Shown here: one piece after another, positions 1-5,685 of the stretch
How the letters are laid out: every line of letters begins with the position of its first letter
Position numbering within the stretch: position 1 is the stretch's first letter
Origin: Clostridia bacterium
Lineage (GTDB): Bacteria > Bacillota > Clostridia > Oscillospirales > CAG-272
Assembly: GCA_017518025.1 (NCBI GenBank)
Contig: JAFWWR010000054.1
Coordinates: 1-5,713 of the forward strand
Direction of reading: 5' to 3'
Length of the DNA stretch: 5,713 nucleotides
Notes under the pieces: model-generated
What the model was told of the DNA's origin: nothing
The model's input: only the letters and a program-made list of their open reading frames with translations
The model's database searches: none
Program-made: the position numbers and the translations under genes

Positions 1-1
1 G

Positions 2-433
2 ATGGAGCGCATCAGCGAAAGTACAAAGGCCACCGTCGATCATTTCGCGCCTCACGTGTGCTTTATCAACGTTATGCGAAACATGTCCGTTTCCTGCGAC
101 TGCGAAGGGCCCGAGGCCGAGCCGGTGGTCACCCCCGACGTGGGGATCCTTGCTTCCCTTGACATACTCGCCGCGGACAACGCCTCTATAGACCTGATCT
201 ATAGTTTGCCGGACGGCGGCGGGAAAGCCCTTGTGGAGCGCGTCGAGACCCGCCACGGTCTGCGTCAGCTCAGCTATATGAAGGAACTCGGCATGGGAAA
301 CGACCGCTACACGCTGGTCGATATCGACAACGGCGACGCCGTCGTCACGGCGGCCGAAGCGGTCAGAGACGTCAAACCGGTATGGAGGCCGGACGCGTAC
401 AACACGTTCCCGGGAAGGAACAAGCTCAGATAA
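2..433 (+). CDS. DUF362 domain-containing protein, C-terminal fragment (5' end outside window)
   Basis: This is the C-terminal 143 residues of a gene that begins upstream; the reading frame is open to the window edge, so the ATG at position 2 is probably an internal methionine. The match to the DUF362 family rests on recognised pattern: a segment around residues 24-36 with a Cys-Asp-Cys pair (C32, C34), then a stretch near residues 45-65 reading like 'PDVGILASLD...DNASIDLIY', and a Glu-Arg-x-Glu-x-Arg-x-Gly-type region near 79-86. DUF362 proteins often carry or accompany 4Fe-4S centres, but their reaction is not settled, so no function is assigned. After the usual end near 'YTLVDID' about 33 further residues follow, which is longer than I would expect. 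The gene is closed by its own terminator and is probably not co-transcribed with the downstream glycosidase unit. Confidence 0.82.
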   Translation: MERISESTKATVDHFAPHVCFINVMRNMSVSCDCEGPEAEPVVTPDVGILASLDILAADNASIDLIYSLPDGGGKALVERVETRHGLRQLSYMKELGMGNDRYTLVDIDNGDAVVTAAEAVRDVKPVWRPDAYNTFPGRNKLR

Positions 434-438
434 CGATC

Positions 439-473
439 CACCGGTCGCCGGAAACGGCGGCCGGTGTTTTTTT
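439..473 (+). terminator. Intrinsic terminator of the DUF362 gene
   Basis: A 12-bp stem (CACCGGTCGCCG at 439-450 with CGGCGGCCGGTG at 455-466, one G-T wobble) closes on a GAAA tetraloop and is followed directly by seven T residues (467-473). It starts six bases after the TAA stop. This is a textbook Rho-independent terminator and separates the DUF362 gene from the next transcription unit. Confidence 0.93.
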
Positions 474-541
474 CAGCCGAAAAACGGGATCGTATCACGC
501 GCGGGGGATCGCGTAAACGGTCAAACCGTGCGAAAAGCGCC

Positions 542-610
542 GGGACGCCGCCGGCGGAGCGGAAGAAATCTCCCGTTTCCTTTTCTTTGCCGCGGCGTCC
601 CTTGATTTTT
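542..610 (+). repeat. Large inverted repeat upstream of the glycosidase-operon promoter; possible second terminator
   Basis: GGGACGCCGC (542-551) and GCGGCGTCCC (592-601) are a perfect 10-bp inverted repeat. After a one-base bulge, GGC (553-555) can pair with GCC (589-591). The right arm ends at the base before the -35 hexamer and is followed by TTGATTTTT. If transcribed by read-through it could act as a back-up terminator; as DNA it could place a protein or a cruciform against the promoter. Which applies is not visible from the sequence. Confidence 0.5.
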
Positions 611-630
611 GCGGCGGTATGCATTATAAT
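602..630 (+). promoter_or_regulatory. Sigma-A-type promoter for the SGNH hydrolase / GH43 unit
   Basis: The -35 box is TTGATT (602-607, four of six consensus bases), the spacer is 17 nt, and the -10 box is a perfect TATAAT (625-630). The predicted start of transcription is near 637, giving an untranslated leader of about 78 nt before the ATG at 715. It is an AT-rich patch in an otherwise GC-rich stretch. Confidence 0.82.
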
Positions 631-679
631 TGAACTGCCGTACGGGAGGCGAAGGCCCCCGAAGGGACTTAATAAAAAC

Positions 680-707
680 GCCGGTCACGAAGACCGGCTG
701 GCGGAGG
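680..707 (+). promoter_or_regulatory. Leader hairpin next to the ribosome binding site of the SGNH hydrolase gene
   Basis: GCCGGTC (680-686) and GACCGGC (692-698) form a perfect 7-bp stem around the loop ACGAA. The stem ends four bases before the Shine-Dalgarno sequence GGAGG (703-707), which sits 7 nt before the ATG at 715 and fixes that start. The hairpin could influence translation or mRNA stability. I do not recognise a known riboswitch in the leader. Confidence 0.5.
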
Positions 708-714
708 AATAAAA

Positions 715-1803
715 ATGCTGCGCAACACAAAATTCAAACTGACGTGCGAGAAAAAACTGAATATCGGCTATTTCGGGGGGTCGATAACCGACGGAACGGG
801 CGCCTCCGATGCGGAAAAGACCTCGTACCGCGCGCTGGTGACCGAATGGTTCCGCAAGACCTATCCCGACGCGGAGATCGGCAGCTTCAACGCGTCCATA
901 GGCGGCACCGGCACCGGGTACGGGGCGTTCAGATGCGACAGAGATCTGCTCTCACGGGACCCCGACCTTGTTTTCATCGAATACTGTGTCAACGATTTCG
1001 GCGACTCCTATGATCACGTGCTGCCCCAGGCGGAGGCGATCATCCGGAAGATCAGGAAAACGCGTCCCCTCGCGGACATCGTAGCGGTGGTTTCCACCGA
1101 CGAAGACGTCGCCGCCGCCATGGGAGCCGGCAGGGATTACGAGTCCCGCGACGCGATGCTCACGGTGGCGCACCGGTACGGAGTACCGTCGACGGACCCG
1201 GGCTGCGCCATCCTCTTCGGCGTCATCCGGGCGGGCGGCGACTGGAGCGTCCTCGCTCCCGACGGGAGCCATCCCTCGGACGTGGGCCACGCGATCATGG
1301 CGGACGTGATCACGACGCGCATCTCAGAGCTCCTTGAAAAGTCCGAAAGCATCGCGGCGCCGGAGCCCCACGCTCTTCCCGAGCCGCTGTGCCCCGGGGT
1401 GCTGGACGGCGCGACGATGACCGAGTGCAGGGACATCAAGGGACTCCGGATGAACGGATTCCGCATCGTGCCCTCGGAGGACAGCAGATATTCGGAGATA
1501 CTGGAGTCCGACTCGGTCGGCGATTCGTTCTCGTTCGATTTTGAGGGACCCGTCCTGGGCCTGATCTGGGCGGGAGGATGCGTGAACGGCGACGTAAGGG
1601 TGACGGTCGACGGCGGCGAGCCGGTGAACGTCAGAAGCTGGGATCACGTGGTCAGATCGTTCCACAAGATGCAGGCGGCTCTGTTTATGAAGGGCCTCGA
1701 TCCCACCGTCCCCCACCGGGCGGAGGTGGTAGTCATCCATCAGTACACGGACGAGGAAACCCCCGTCAGCTACGTGCGCATCGGCGCCATCCTTACGGCG
1801 TGA
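715..1803 (+). CDS. SGNH/GDSL-family hydrolase (probable carbohydrate or acyl esterase), cytoplasmic
   Basis: This is a 362-residue serine hydrolase of the SGNH fold. All four blocks are visible: block I GGSIT with the nucleophile Ser23; block II around SIGG (61-64), whose glycine helps form the oxyanion hole; block III EYCVND (89-94) with Asn93; and block V DGSHPS (183-188) with Asp183 and His186 completing the triad. Residues about 225-362 form a second region, probably a beta-sandwich accessory domain, judged from its alternating hydrophobic pattern. There is no signal peptide or membrane segment, so it probably acts in the cytoplasm. Members of this fold remove acetyl or other acyl groups from sugars, lipids and peptides; because the next gene encodes a GH43 enzyme, deacylation of imported hemicellulose oligosaccharides is a reasonable inference, not a demonstration. 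The start is supported by GGAGG at 703-707. It is the first gene of a likely two-gene unit. Confidence 0.86.
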   Translation: MLRNTKFKLTCEKKLNIGYFGGSITDGTGASDAEKTSYRALVTEWFRKTYPDAEIGSFNASIGGTGTGYGAFRCDRDLLSRDPDLVFIEYCVNDFGDSYDHVLPQAEAIIRKIRKTRPLADIVAVVSTDEDVAAAMGAGRDYESRDAMLTVAHRYGVPSTDPGCAILFGVIRAGGDWSVLAPDGSHPSDVGHAIMADVITTRISELLEKSESIAAPEPHALPEPLCPGVLDGATMTECRDIKGLRMNGFRIVPSEDSRYSEILESDSVGDSFSFDFEGPVLGLIWAGGCVNGDVRVTVDGGEPVNVRSWDHVVRSFHKMQAALFMKGLDPTVPHRAEVVVIHQYTDEETPVSYVRIGAILTA

Positions 1804-1847
1804 CGCCGCACGATCCAAATACGAAAACGGTCAAAAACAACGATAAC

Positions 1848-1864
1848 AAAAGGTAGAAAACGCC
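1848..1864 (+). promoter_or_regulatory. Weak ribosome binding site of the SLH-GH43 gene
   Basis: AAAAGGTAG-like sequence (AGG at 1851-1853) lies about 8-11 nt before the ATG at 1865. It matches the Shine-Dalgarno consensus only partly but decides the start, which is also the one that gives a proper signal peptide. The 61-bp gap from the upstream stop shows neither a terminator nor a promoter, which supports co-transcription. Confidence 0.5.
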
Positions 1865-3853
1865 ATGAAGAAGATCTCTTCTCTTTTGCTTTGCGCCGTG
1901 ATGCTCATCACGGCGTTCCCCCTCGCGTCGTTCGCGGAGGGAGCTTCGTCCGGGGCCTCCCGTCTTCCCTTTGAAGACGTGCCGGAGAACGCTTGGTTTT
2001 ACGGGACGGTCGCCGAAGCGTACGAGTCGGGACTCGTCAAAGGAAGAAGCGGAACGGTCTTCGCGCCCGGCGACAACGTGACCCGGGCGGAGGTGGCGGC
2101 AATGCTCTCCCGCCTCGACGGAGCGGACGACCGCGGATTCTCGGAGTACGCCTCCGCGTTCTCTGACGTCAAAGACGGCGCCTGGTACCGGGGCTGCGTC
2201 GGCTGGGCGGCGTCCGCGGATATCCTCAGGGGATATCCCGACGGAACGGTGAGGCCCGGGGCGGACGTGACCCGCGCCGAGCTGGCGGCGATGATAAAAA
2301 GGTACGTGGACCGGATCGGGGCGGAGCTCCCCGCCGATCCGAAGACCGATTCCTTTTCCGACTCCGCGTCCTTCAGGGAATGGTTCTCCGCCGCCGCTGA
2401 GGAAATGCGCGTCGCAGGTCTGCTGAACGGCTACAAAAACGGCGAGATGATGCCGTCTGCTCCCGCCACGAGAGCGGAGGTCGCCACGGTGCTCGTGCGG
2501 CTCGGGCGCTCCGTCGCGGTCGCGGAGTCGACGGTCCTTCTCGCCTCGGCGTACAGGGACACGAGAGCTCTGCTGATCTACGACCGGACCATCGAAACAG
2601 GGACCAGAAGATATGCAGCGTACGTCGAAAATCTCATTGACGTTGTGAAGGAAGGCACCGGATATGAGCTGAAGCCCTACAGCGACGCTCTGCCTCACCG
2701 AAAAAATGAGATCGTTCTCGCGTGCTCCCGCACGGAATCCGAGGAACTCTGCGAGGGGCTCGCTCCGCTGGAGTTCAGGATCCGCGTCGTCACGGATGAC
2801 AAAGGAGAATCACTCCTTCTCGGGTACGCCAATCATTTCTCCTACAGGAAAGCCGTCGAGTGGCTCGTTTCAAACTGCCTCCGCAACGGGGAACTGAGAG
2901 TCCCGAAGGATCTCGACTATTCCGAGAGAGTCCCCGGACTGTACGAGGGCAGGGATTACACCATCATCGAAAGCGGGATCCCCCAGCTCCGGGACCCCTT
3001 CGTCCTGGTGGAGGACGGCGTCTACTATATGTACGGCACGGGATGGATCATGTACAAGAACACCTCGGGCGATCTGTCCGGGCCGTGGGAGGGTCCGTAT
3101 CCCGTCGTCGAGACTCCCTCCGACTTCGAGGCGGACTATTGGGCGCCGGAGGTGTACAAATATAACGGAAAATACTGGCTGTTCACCTCGTATATCGCCG
3201 TCGGGAGCGAATTCCACGGGATCACGGTCTTTTCCTCGGATTCCCCGGAGGGACCGTTCCGGCTGGTGAGCGACGGGATCATTACGACCCACGAGTCGGA
3301 CAATATAGACGCCACCGTTTACTTTGACAAAAACGGAGATCCGTGGCTCGCCTACAGCCTCGCCGTGGGCTGTCCCACCACCGACGGTCTCGGCAGGATC
3401 TACGCCGCGCGGCTGGCGGAGGATTTCAAGTCGCTCGTTTCGGAACCGATCGCTCTGTTTATGGCGTACGGATCTCCCTGGGCTACCACGTCGCGGGAAA
3501 GTCTGTGCGAGGGGCCCTTCCTGTGGGGCCTGGAGGACGGAAGTCTGATCGCCATCTGGTCGGGGCTCGACGACTGCGGCTACGCGGTCGGCATCGCCCG
3601 GTCCGACAACGGAGAAGTGACCGGGAACTGGGTGCACGAGGAAATCCCGATTTTTTCCCAGTCGCTCACCGGCATCTACGACGGCGGTCACGGGATGATA
3701 TTCCGGGGCCTCGACGGGGAACTGTACCTTACGGTCCACGCGCCGAACATCTGGGACGCGTCGATGATCGGTCCCGACGGGCGCGGCGCGATGCCGATAT
3801 TCATAAGGATCCGCGAAGAAAACGGAACTGTCGTCTGGGACATCCCTGAATGA
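1865..3853 (+). CDS. Secreted SLH-anchored glycoside hydrolase, GH43-type, with GH20b-like middle domain
   Basis: The protein has 662 residues. Residues 1-24 are a signal peptide (KK, hydrophobic core, cleavage probably after SFA). Three SLH domains follow, at about 36-83, 99-146 and 164-213, each ending in a TRAE motif (73-76, 136-139, 202-205); such triplets bind secondary cell-wall polymer and hold a protein at the cell surface. Residues about 220-345 form an alpha/beta region that resembles the small N-terminal domain of GH20/GH67-type enzymes (EIVLACSR..., then an alanine/valine helix). Residues about 360-662 look like a GH43 five-bladed beta-propeller: RDPF with the probable base Asp377, WAPEV (426-430), IDATVYFD (481-488) with Asp482 as probable pKa modulator, CEGPF (548-552) with the probable acid Glu549, and GGHGM (607-611) with His609. 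GH43 enzymes are typically arabinofuranosidases, xylosidases or arabinanases; the exact substrate cannot be read here. It is the second gene of the unit. Confidence 0.9.
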   Translation: MKKISSLLLCAVMLITAFPLASFAEGASSGASRLPFEDVPENAWFYGTVAEAYESGLVKGRSGTVFAPGDNVTRAEVAAMLSRLDGADDRGFSEYASAFSDVKDGAWYRGCVGWAASADILRGYPDGTVRPGADVTRAELAAMIKRYVDRIGAELPADPKTDSFSDSASFREWFSAAAEEMRVAGLLNGYKNGEMMPSAPATRAEVATVLVRLGRSVAVAESTVLLASAYRDTRALLIYDRTIETGTRRYAAYVENLIDVVKEGTGYELKPYSDALPHRKNEIVLACSRTESEELCEGLAPLEFRIRVVTDDKGESLLLGYANHFSYRKAVEWLVSNCLRNGELRVPKDLDYSERVPGLYEGRDYTIIESGIPQLRDPFVLVEDGVYYMYGTGWIMYKNTSGDLSGPWEGPYPVVETPSDFEADYWAPEVYKYNGKYWLFTSYIAVGSEFHGITVFSSDSPEGPFRLVSDGIITTHESDNIDATVYFDKNGDPWLAYSLAVGCPTTDGLGRIYAARLAEDFKSLVSEPIALFMAYGSPWATTSRESLCEGPFLWGLEDGSLIAIWSGLDDCGYAVGIARSDNGEVTGNWVHEEIPIFSQSLTGIYDGGHGMIFRGLDGELYLTVHAPNIWDASMIGPDGRGAMPIFIRIREENGTVVWDIPE

Positions 3854-3898
3854 CAGATGTTATGCAGATGTGGAATATCAGGGGAAAATAGACAGATG

Positions 3899-3936
3899 CA
3901 GAAAAGGGGACCCGCGAGCACGGGTCCCCTTTTTTG
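3899..3936 (+). terminator. Intrinsic terminator of the SGNH-GH43 unit; copy 1 of a related hairpin pair
   Basis: The core stem GGGGACCCG (3906-3914) pairs perfectly with CGGGTCCCC (3921-3929) around the hexaloop CGAGCA. It is lengthened by an AAAA/TTTT block and a few outer pairs to about 16 bp. Six T residues (3930-3935) follow the GC core. It lies 45 nt after the GH43 stop codon. Its sequence is closely similar to the hairpin at 5589-5626. Confidence 0.93.
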
Positions 3937-4006
3937 TTTGAAACGAGACGAGAGGGGGAGGAATCGAATAGATTGGCCTTGGGAAACCATTTATGGGTGA
4001 ATGATA

Positions 4007-4035
4007 TTGCAAAGTATTATTGTTTCAAGTATAAT
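4007..4035 (+). promoter_or_regulatory. Sigma-A-type promoter of the AT-rich nuclease-like gene
   Basis: TTGCAA (4007-4012), a 17-nt spacer and a perfect TATAAT (4030-4035) form a good promoter, with transcription expected to start near 4042. It shows that the following gene is expressed by itself and not from the glycosidase unit, which is terminated upstream. Confidence 0.8.
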
Positions 4036-4060
4036 AAAAACTGAAATCTTGATTCAAAAC

Positions 4061-4066
4061 AAGGAG
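4061..4066 (+). promoter_or_regulatory. Ribosome binding site of the nuclease-like gene
   Basis: AAGGAG lies 10 nt before the ATG at 4077 and is a strong Shine-Dalgarno match that fixes the start. The leader from the predicted transcription start is only about 35 nt, with no room for a riboswitch. Confidence 0.8.
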
Positions 4067-4076
4067 ACAAACCATT

Positions 4077-5468
4077 ATGTCATATGAAGAGGATGGTCGA
4101 CAACCATATACCTCGCTCTGCGCGTGCGGAAAAGGATTCTTGAGATACTATCTTGTTATGGAGTCGAACGATTGGGGACAAACACGTGAGCACAAGACCA
4201 ATGTTGAAATACTCTGCGAATACTGTCGCGAACACTATCATTATGAACTCACGGACTCCAGCGACGGGGTTCTTGTTCCGAATGATTTGTTGCTTCCGCC
4301 GCCAATTCCCGAACTCCATAATAACGAGTGTTATTCCGAAGACGAGAGATTTATCGGTGAATACGAAAAACCAGTCATCGAAAAGATAATTGCAGATATG
4401 ACTACTCCAAAACATAGATACATAAAAGATCTAAACTACTCTCCTGCCGTAAAGTATGCTGAAGATTGGGTAAATCGTTATAGAAAAAGATCATTAGAAC
4501 CAATGGTTAAAAATCTTCGGCGGATCCTTGATCATTATTCCAGTATAGAAGCGTCACGCAAAAAGAAACAACCGAAAATTGATGAATATGAAAAAAGAAA
4601 AGAGGAAAGAGAAAAGGAAGTCCGAAGGGTAGAACAAAAAAGTTTTTTTCCAGATTTCAAATATGATGCTAAACAGGAAGAGATTGACCGTGAACAAGCA
4701 AAAAAGGCGCAAGAAGAATATAAAGGGTTACATAGGTATGATAGTTTTAATGCAGAAGTGACTTATCACCAGTCTTACAAAGTTGATTCAACTGGGAATT
4801 ACTGGGATAGTTTTCATATTCTTCGATGTACTGATCCCCAGTATTTGATTCTTAATAAGCCAGAATTCGGCACTGCCAGCATTACTATCGTAAAAAAATA
4901 TCGTTGTAAATGTACCATGTGCGGAAAAGAGATAGAAGTAAAATCCTCTGAATTTGAAATATTATTTGATGATGAGGTAGGATACTATCCTGCCGTACAG
5001 TGCGATTGCCACAAGGTATCGTCATTTGAAGCGAAAACAATGGATATTTTGAATAATCATGGTGTTTCATATATCCGTGAGTACTCGTTTGATGAACTGG
5101 TTGGAGATCGCGGGCACCCCCTTAGGTTTGATTTTGCGGTATTAAATCCAAAATCATGTGATAACTCAGAAAAGAAAAGGATCTGCTTTCTGCTTGAACT
5201 TCAAGGGCCGCACCATTATAAGCAGGGGAGATATGATGAATATGGAGATTTCAATGAAGATAAAGGAAGTGATTATTCTGACGCAAGAGCAAGGATTGCA
5301 AAACAAAAGCATTATGATGATTTGAAAGTACAGTACTGCAAAAAGAACGGTATCGCTTTGGAGTTTATTAAGTATACTGAAAGCAGTTATAGTGAACTGG
5401 AAAAGCAAATAACAGACATTCTTGAAAGTTATGGTATTGATGGTGAAAGTGGTTTTATCCCTTTTTGA
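4077..5468 (+). CDS. Uncharacterised zinc-cluster protein with C-terminal restriction-endonuclease-like (Vsr/EDxHD or PD-(D/E)xK) domain
   Basis: I do not recognise this 463-residue protein as a named family. Near the N-terminus a Cys pair (C15, C17, in CACGKG) and a second pair (C47, C50, in CEYC) suggest a zinc-binding module. Residues about 155-215 are very rich in Lys, Glu and Arg and are probably helical or coiled-coil. A second cysteine cluster follows (C277, C279, C282, then C309, C311 with H312). Residues about 315-452 look like a nuclease fold: a helix beginning SFEAK (Glu318), REYSF (Glu335), RFDFAV (Asp352), LLELQGPHHY (Glu374, His379/380), and a helix with YDDLKVQYCKKN (Asp414/415, Lys417). 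This order matches Vsr-like EDxHD homing-type endonucleases and, less exactly, PD-(D/E)xK enzymes with Gln in place of the Lys. No signal peptide or membrane segment is seen, so it is cytoplasmic. Codon use is AT-rich, unlike the neighbouring genes, which points to transfer. No methylase or other partner gene is present. The function could be homing, defence or DNA repair. Confidence 0.7.
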   Translation: MSYEEDGRQPYTSLCACGKGFLRYYLVMESNDWGQTREHKTNVEILCEYCREHYHYELTDSSDGVLVPNDLLLPPPIPELHNNECYSEDERFIGEYEKPVIEKIIADMTTPKHRYIKDLNYSPAVKYAEDWVNRYRKRSLEPMVKNLRRILDHYSSIEASRKKKQPKIDEYEKRKEEREKEVRRVEQKSFFPDFKYDAKQEEIDREQAKKAQEEYKGLHRYDSFNAEVTYHQSYKVDSTGNYWDSFHILRCTDPQYLILNKPEFGTASITIVKKYRCKCTMCGKEIEVKSSEFEILFDDEVGYYPAVQCDCHKVSSFEAKTMDILNNHGVSYIREYSFDELVGDRGHPLRFDFAVLNPKSCDNSEKKRICFLLELQGPHHYKQGRYDEYGDFNEDKGSDYSDARARIAKQKHYDDLKVQYCKKNGIALEFIKYTESSYSELEKQITDILESYGIDGESGFIPF

Positions 5469-5487
5469 CATTATTAATGATTTTTGA

Positions 5488-5510
5488 GAATGATCACCAA
5501 GGATCAATTC
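5488..5510 (+). repeat. Small imperfect hairpin after the nuclease-like gene
   Basis: GAATGATC (5488-5495) can pair with GATCAATTC (5502-5510) with one bulged A around the loop ACCAAG. No T-run follows, so it is a poor terminator. It begins 20 nt after the stop codon and may be chance. Confidence 0.25.
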
Positions 5511-5588
5511 GTTGTAATTGGGGTAAAACGGATCCACTCGAGAAGCGTAACGTGTGTTTGAATCTGTGTCCGACTGAATGGAGTATGG

Positions 5589-5626
5589 CCGAAAAGGGGG
5601 TCCGCGTTCACGGGCCCCCTTTTCGG
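5589..5626 (+). terminator. Bidirectional terminator-like hairpin; copy 2 of the related pair
   Basis: CCGAAAAGGGGGTCCG (5589-5604) pairs with CGGGCCCCCTTTTCGG (5611-5626) over 16 bp with a single T-G wobble, around the loop CGTTCA. The AAAA and TTTT blocks lie on either side of the GC core, so it could stop transcription from both directions, although the T-run is only four bases. It lies 120 nt after the nuclease-like gene and is the best candidate for its terminator. Confidence 0.75.
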
Positions 5627-5651
5627 GGGGATTCGAGTCGCGGTCGCGCGG

Positions 5652-5685
5652 ATGAGTTTTCCGCCACAAATTGCGGAAAACTCAT
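5652..5685. repeat. Perfect 13-bp inverted repeat
   Basis: ATGAGTTTTCCGC (5652-5664) and GCGGAAAACTCAT (5673-5685) are perfect inverted repeats around the 8-nt spacer CACAAATT. No T-run follows on either strand, so it is not an ordinary terminator. The heptamer GGTCGCG occurs on both sides (5642-5648 and 5694-5700), and the last ten bases of the window (GCGGGAAAAC) nearly repeat part of the right arm. It may belong to a larger repeat cut by the window end. Confidence 0.7.

Noticed and set aside
464..712. Small plus-strand open frame of 82 codons between the DUF362 and SGNH genes
   Set aside because: It overlaps the terminator tail, the large inverted repeat, the promoter and the leader, has no good ribosome binding site, and its Arg/Lys-rich product looks random.
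637..714. Possible guanidine-II (mini-ykkC) riboswitch, because ACGG and ACGA occur in candidate loops before the ribosome binding site
   Set aside because: The second loop is a five-base ACGAA loop with a different closing pair, the first stem is poorly formed, and the downstream gene is not a guanidine-related transporter or carboxylase.
1793..2698. A 301-codon open frame on the minus strand opposite the SLH domains
   Set aside because: It lies antisense to a well-supported gene, is Arg/Gly/His-rich as expected for a shadow of GC-rich coding DNA, and shows no domain.
2870..3739. A 289-codon open frame on the minus strand opposite the GH43 domain
   Set aside because: It is a shadow frame with low-complexity Arg/Asp/Val/Gly composition and no recognisable family; the GH43 motifs on the plus strand are unmistakable.
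3852..3898. Repeated GACAGATG (3852-3859 and 3891-3898) as a CRISPR-like or iteron array
   Set aside because: Only two 8-base copies and one partial copy are present with no regular spacing or longer repeat, so it is most likely chance.
5166..5669. Minus-strand open frame of 167 codons at the right end
   Set aside because: Most of it is antisense to the nuclease-like gene; its first part runs through the inverted repeat and the hairpin, giving an RDRDSNPPEKG-type sequence typical of spurious predictions over repeats.
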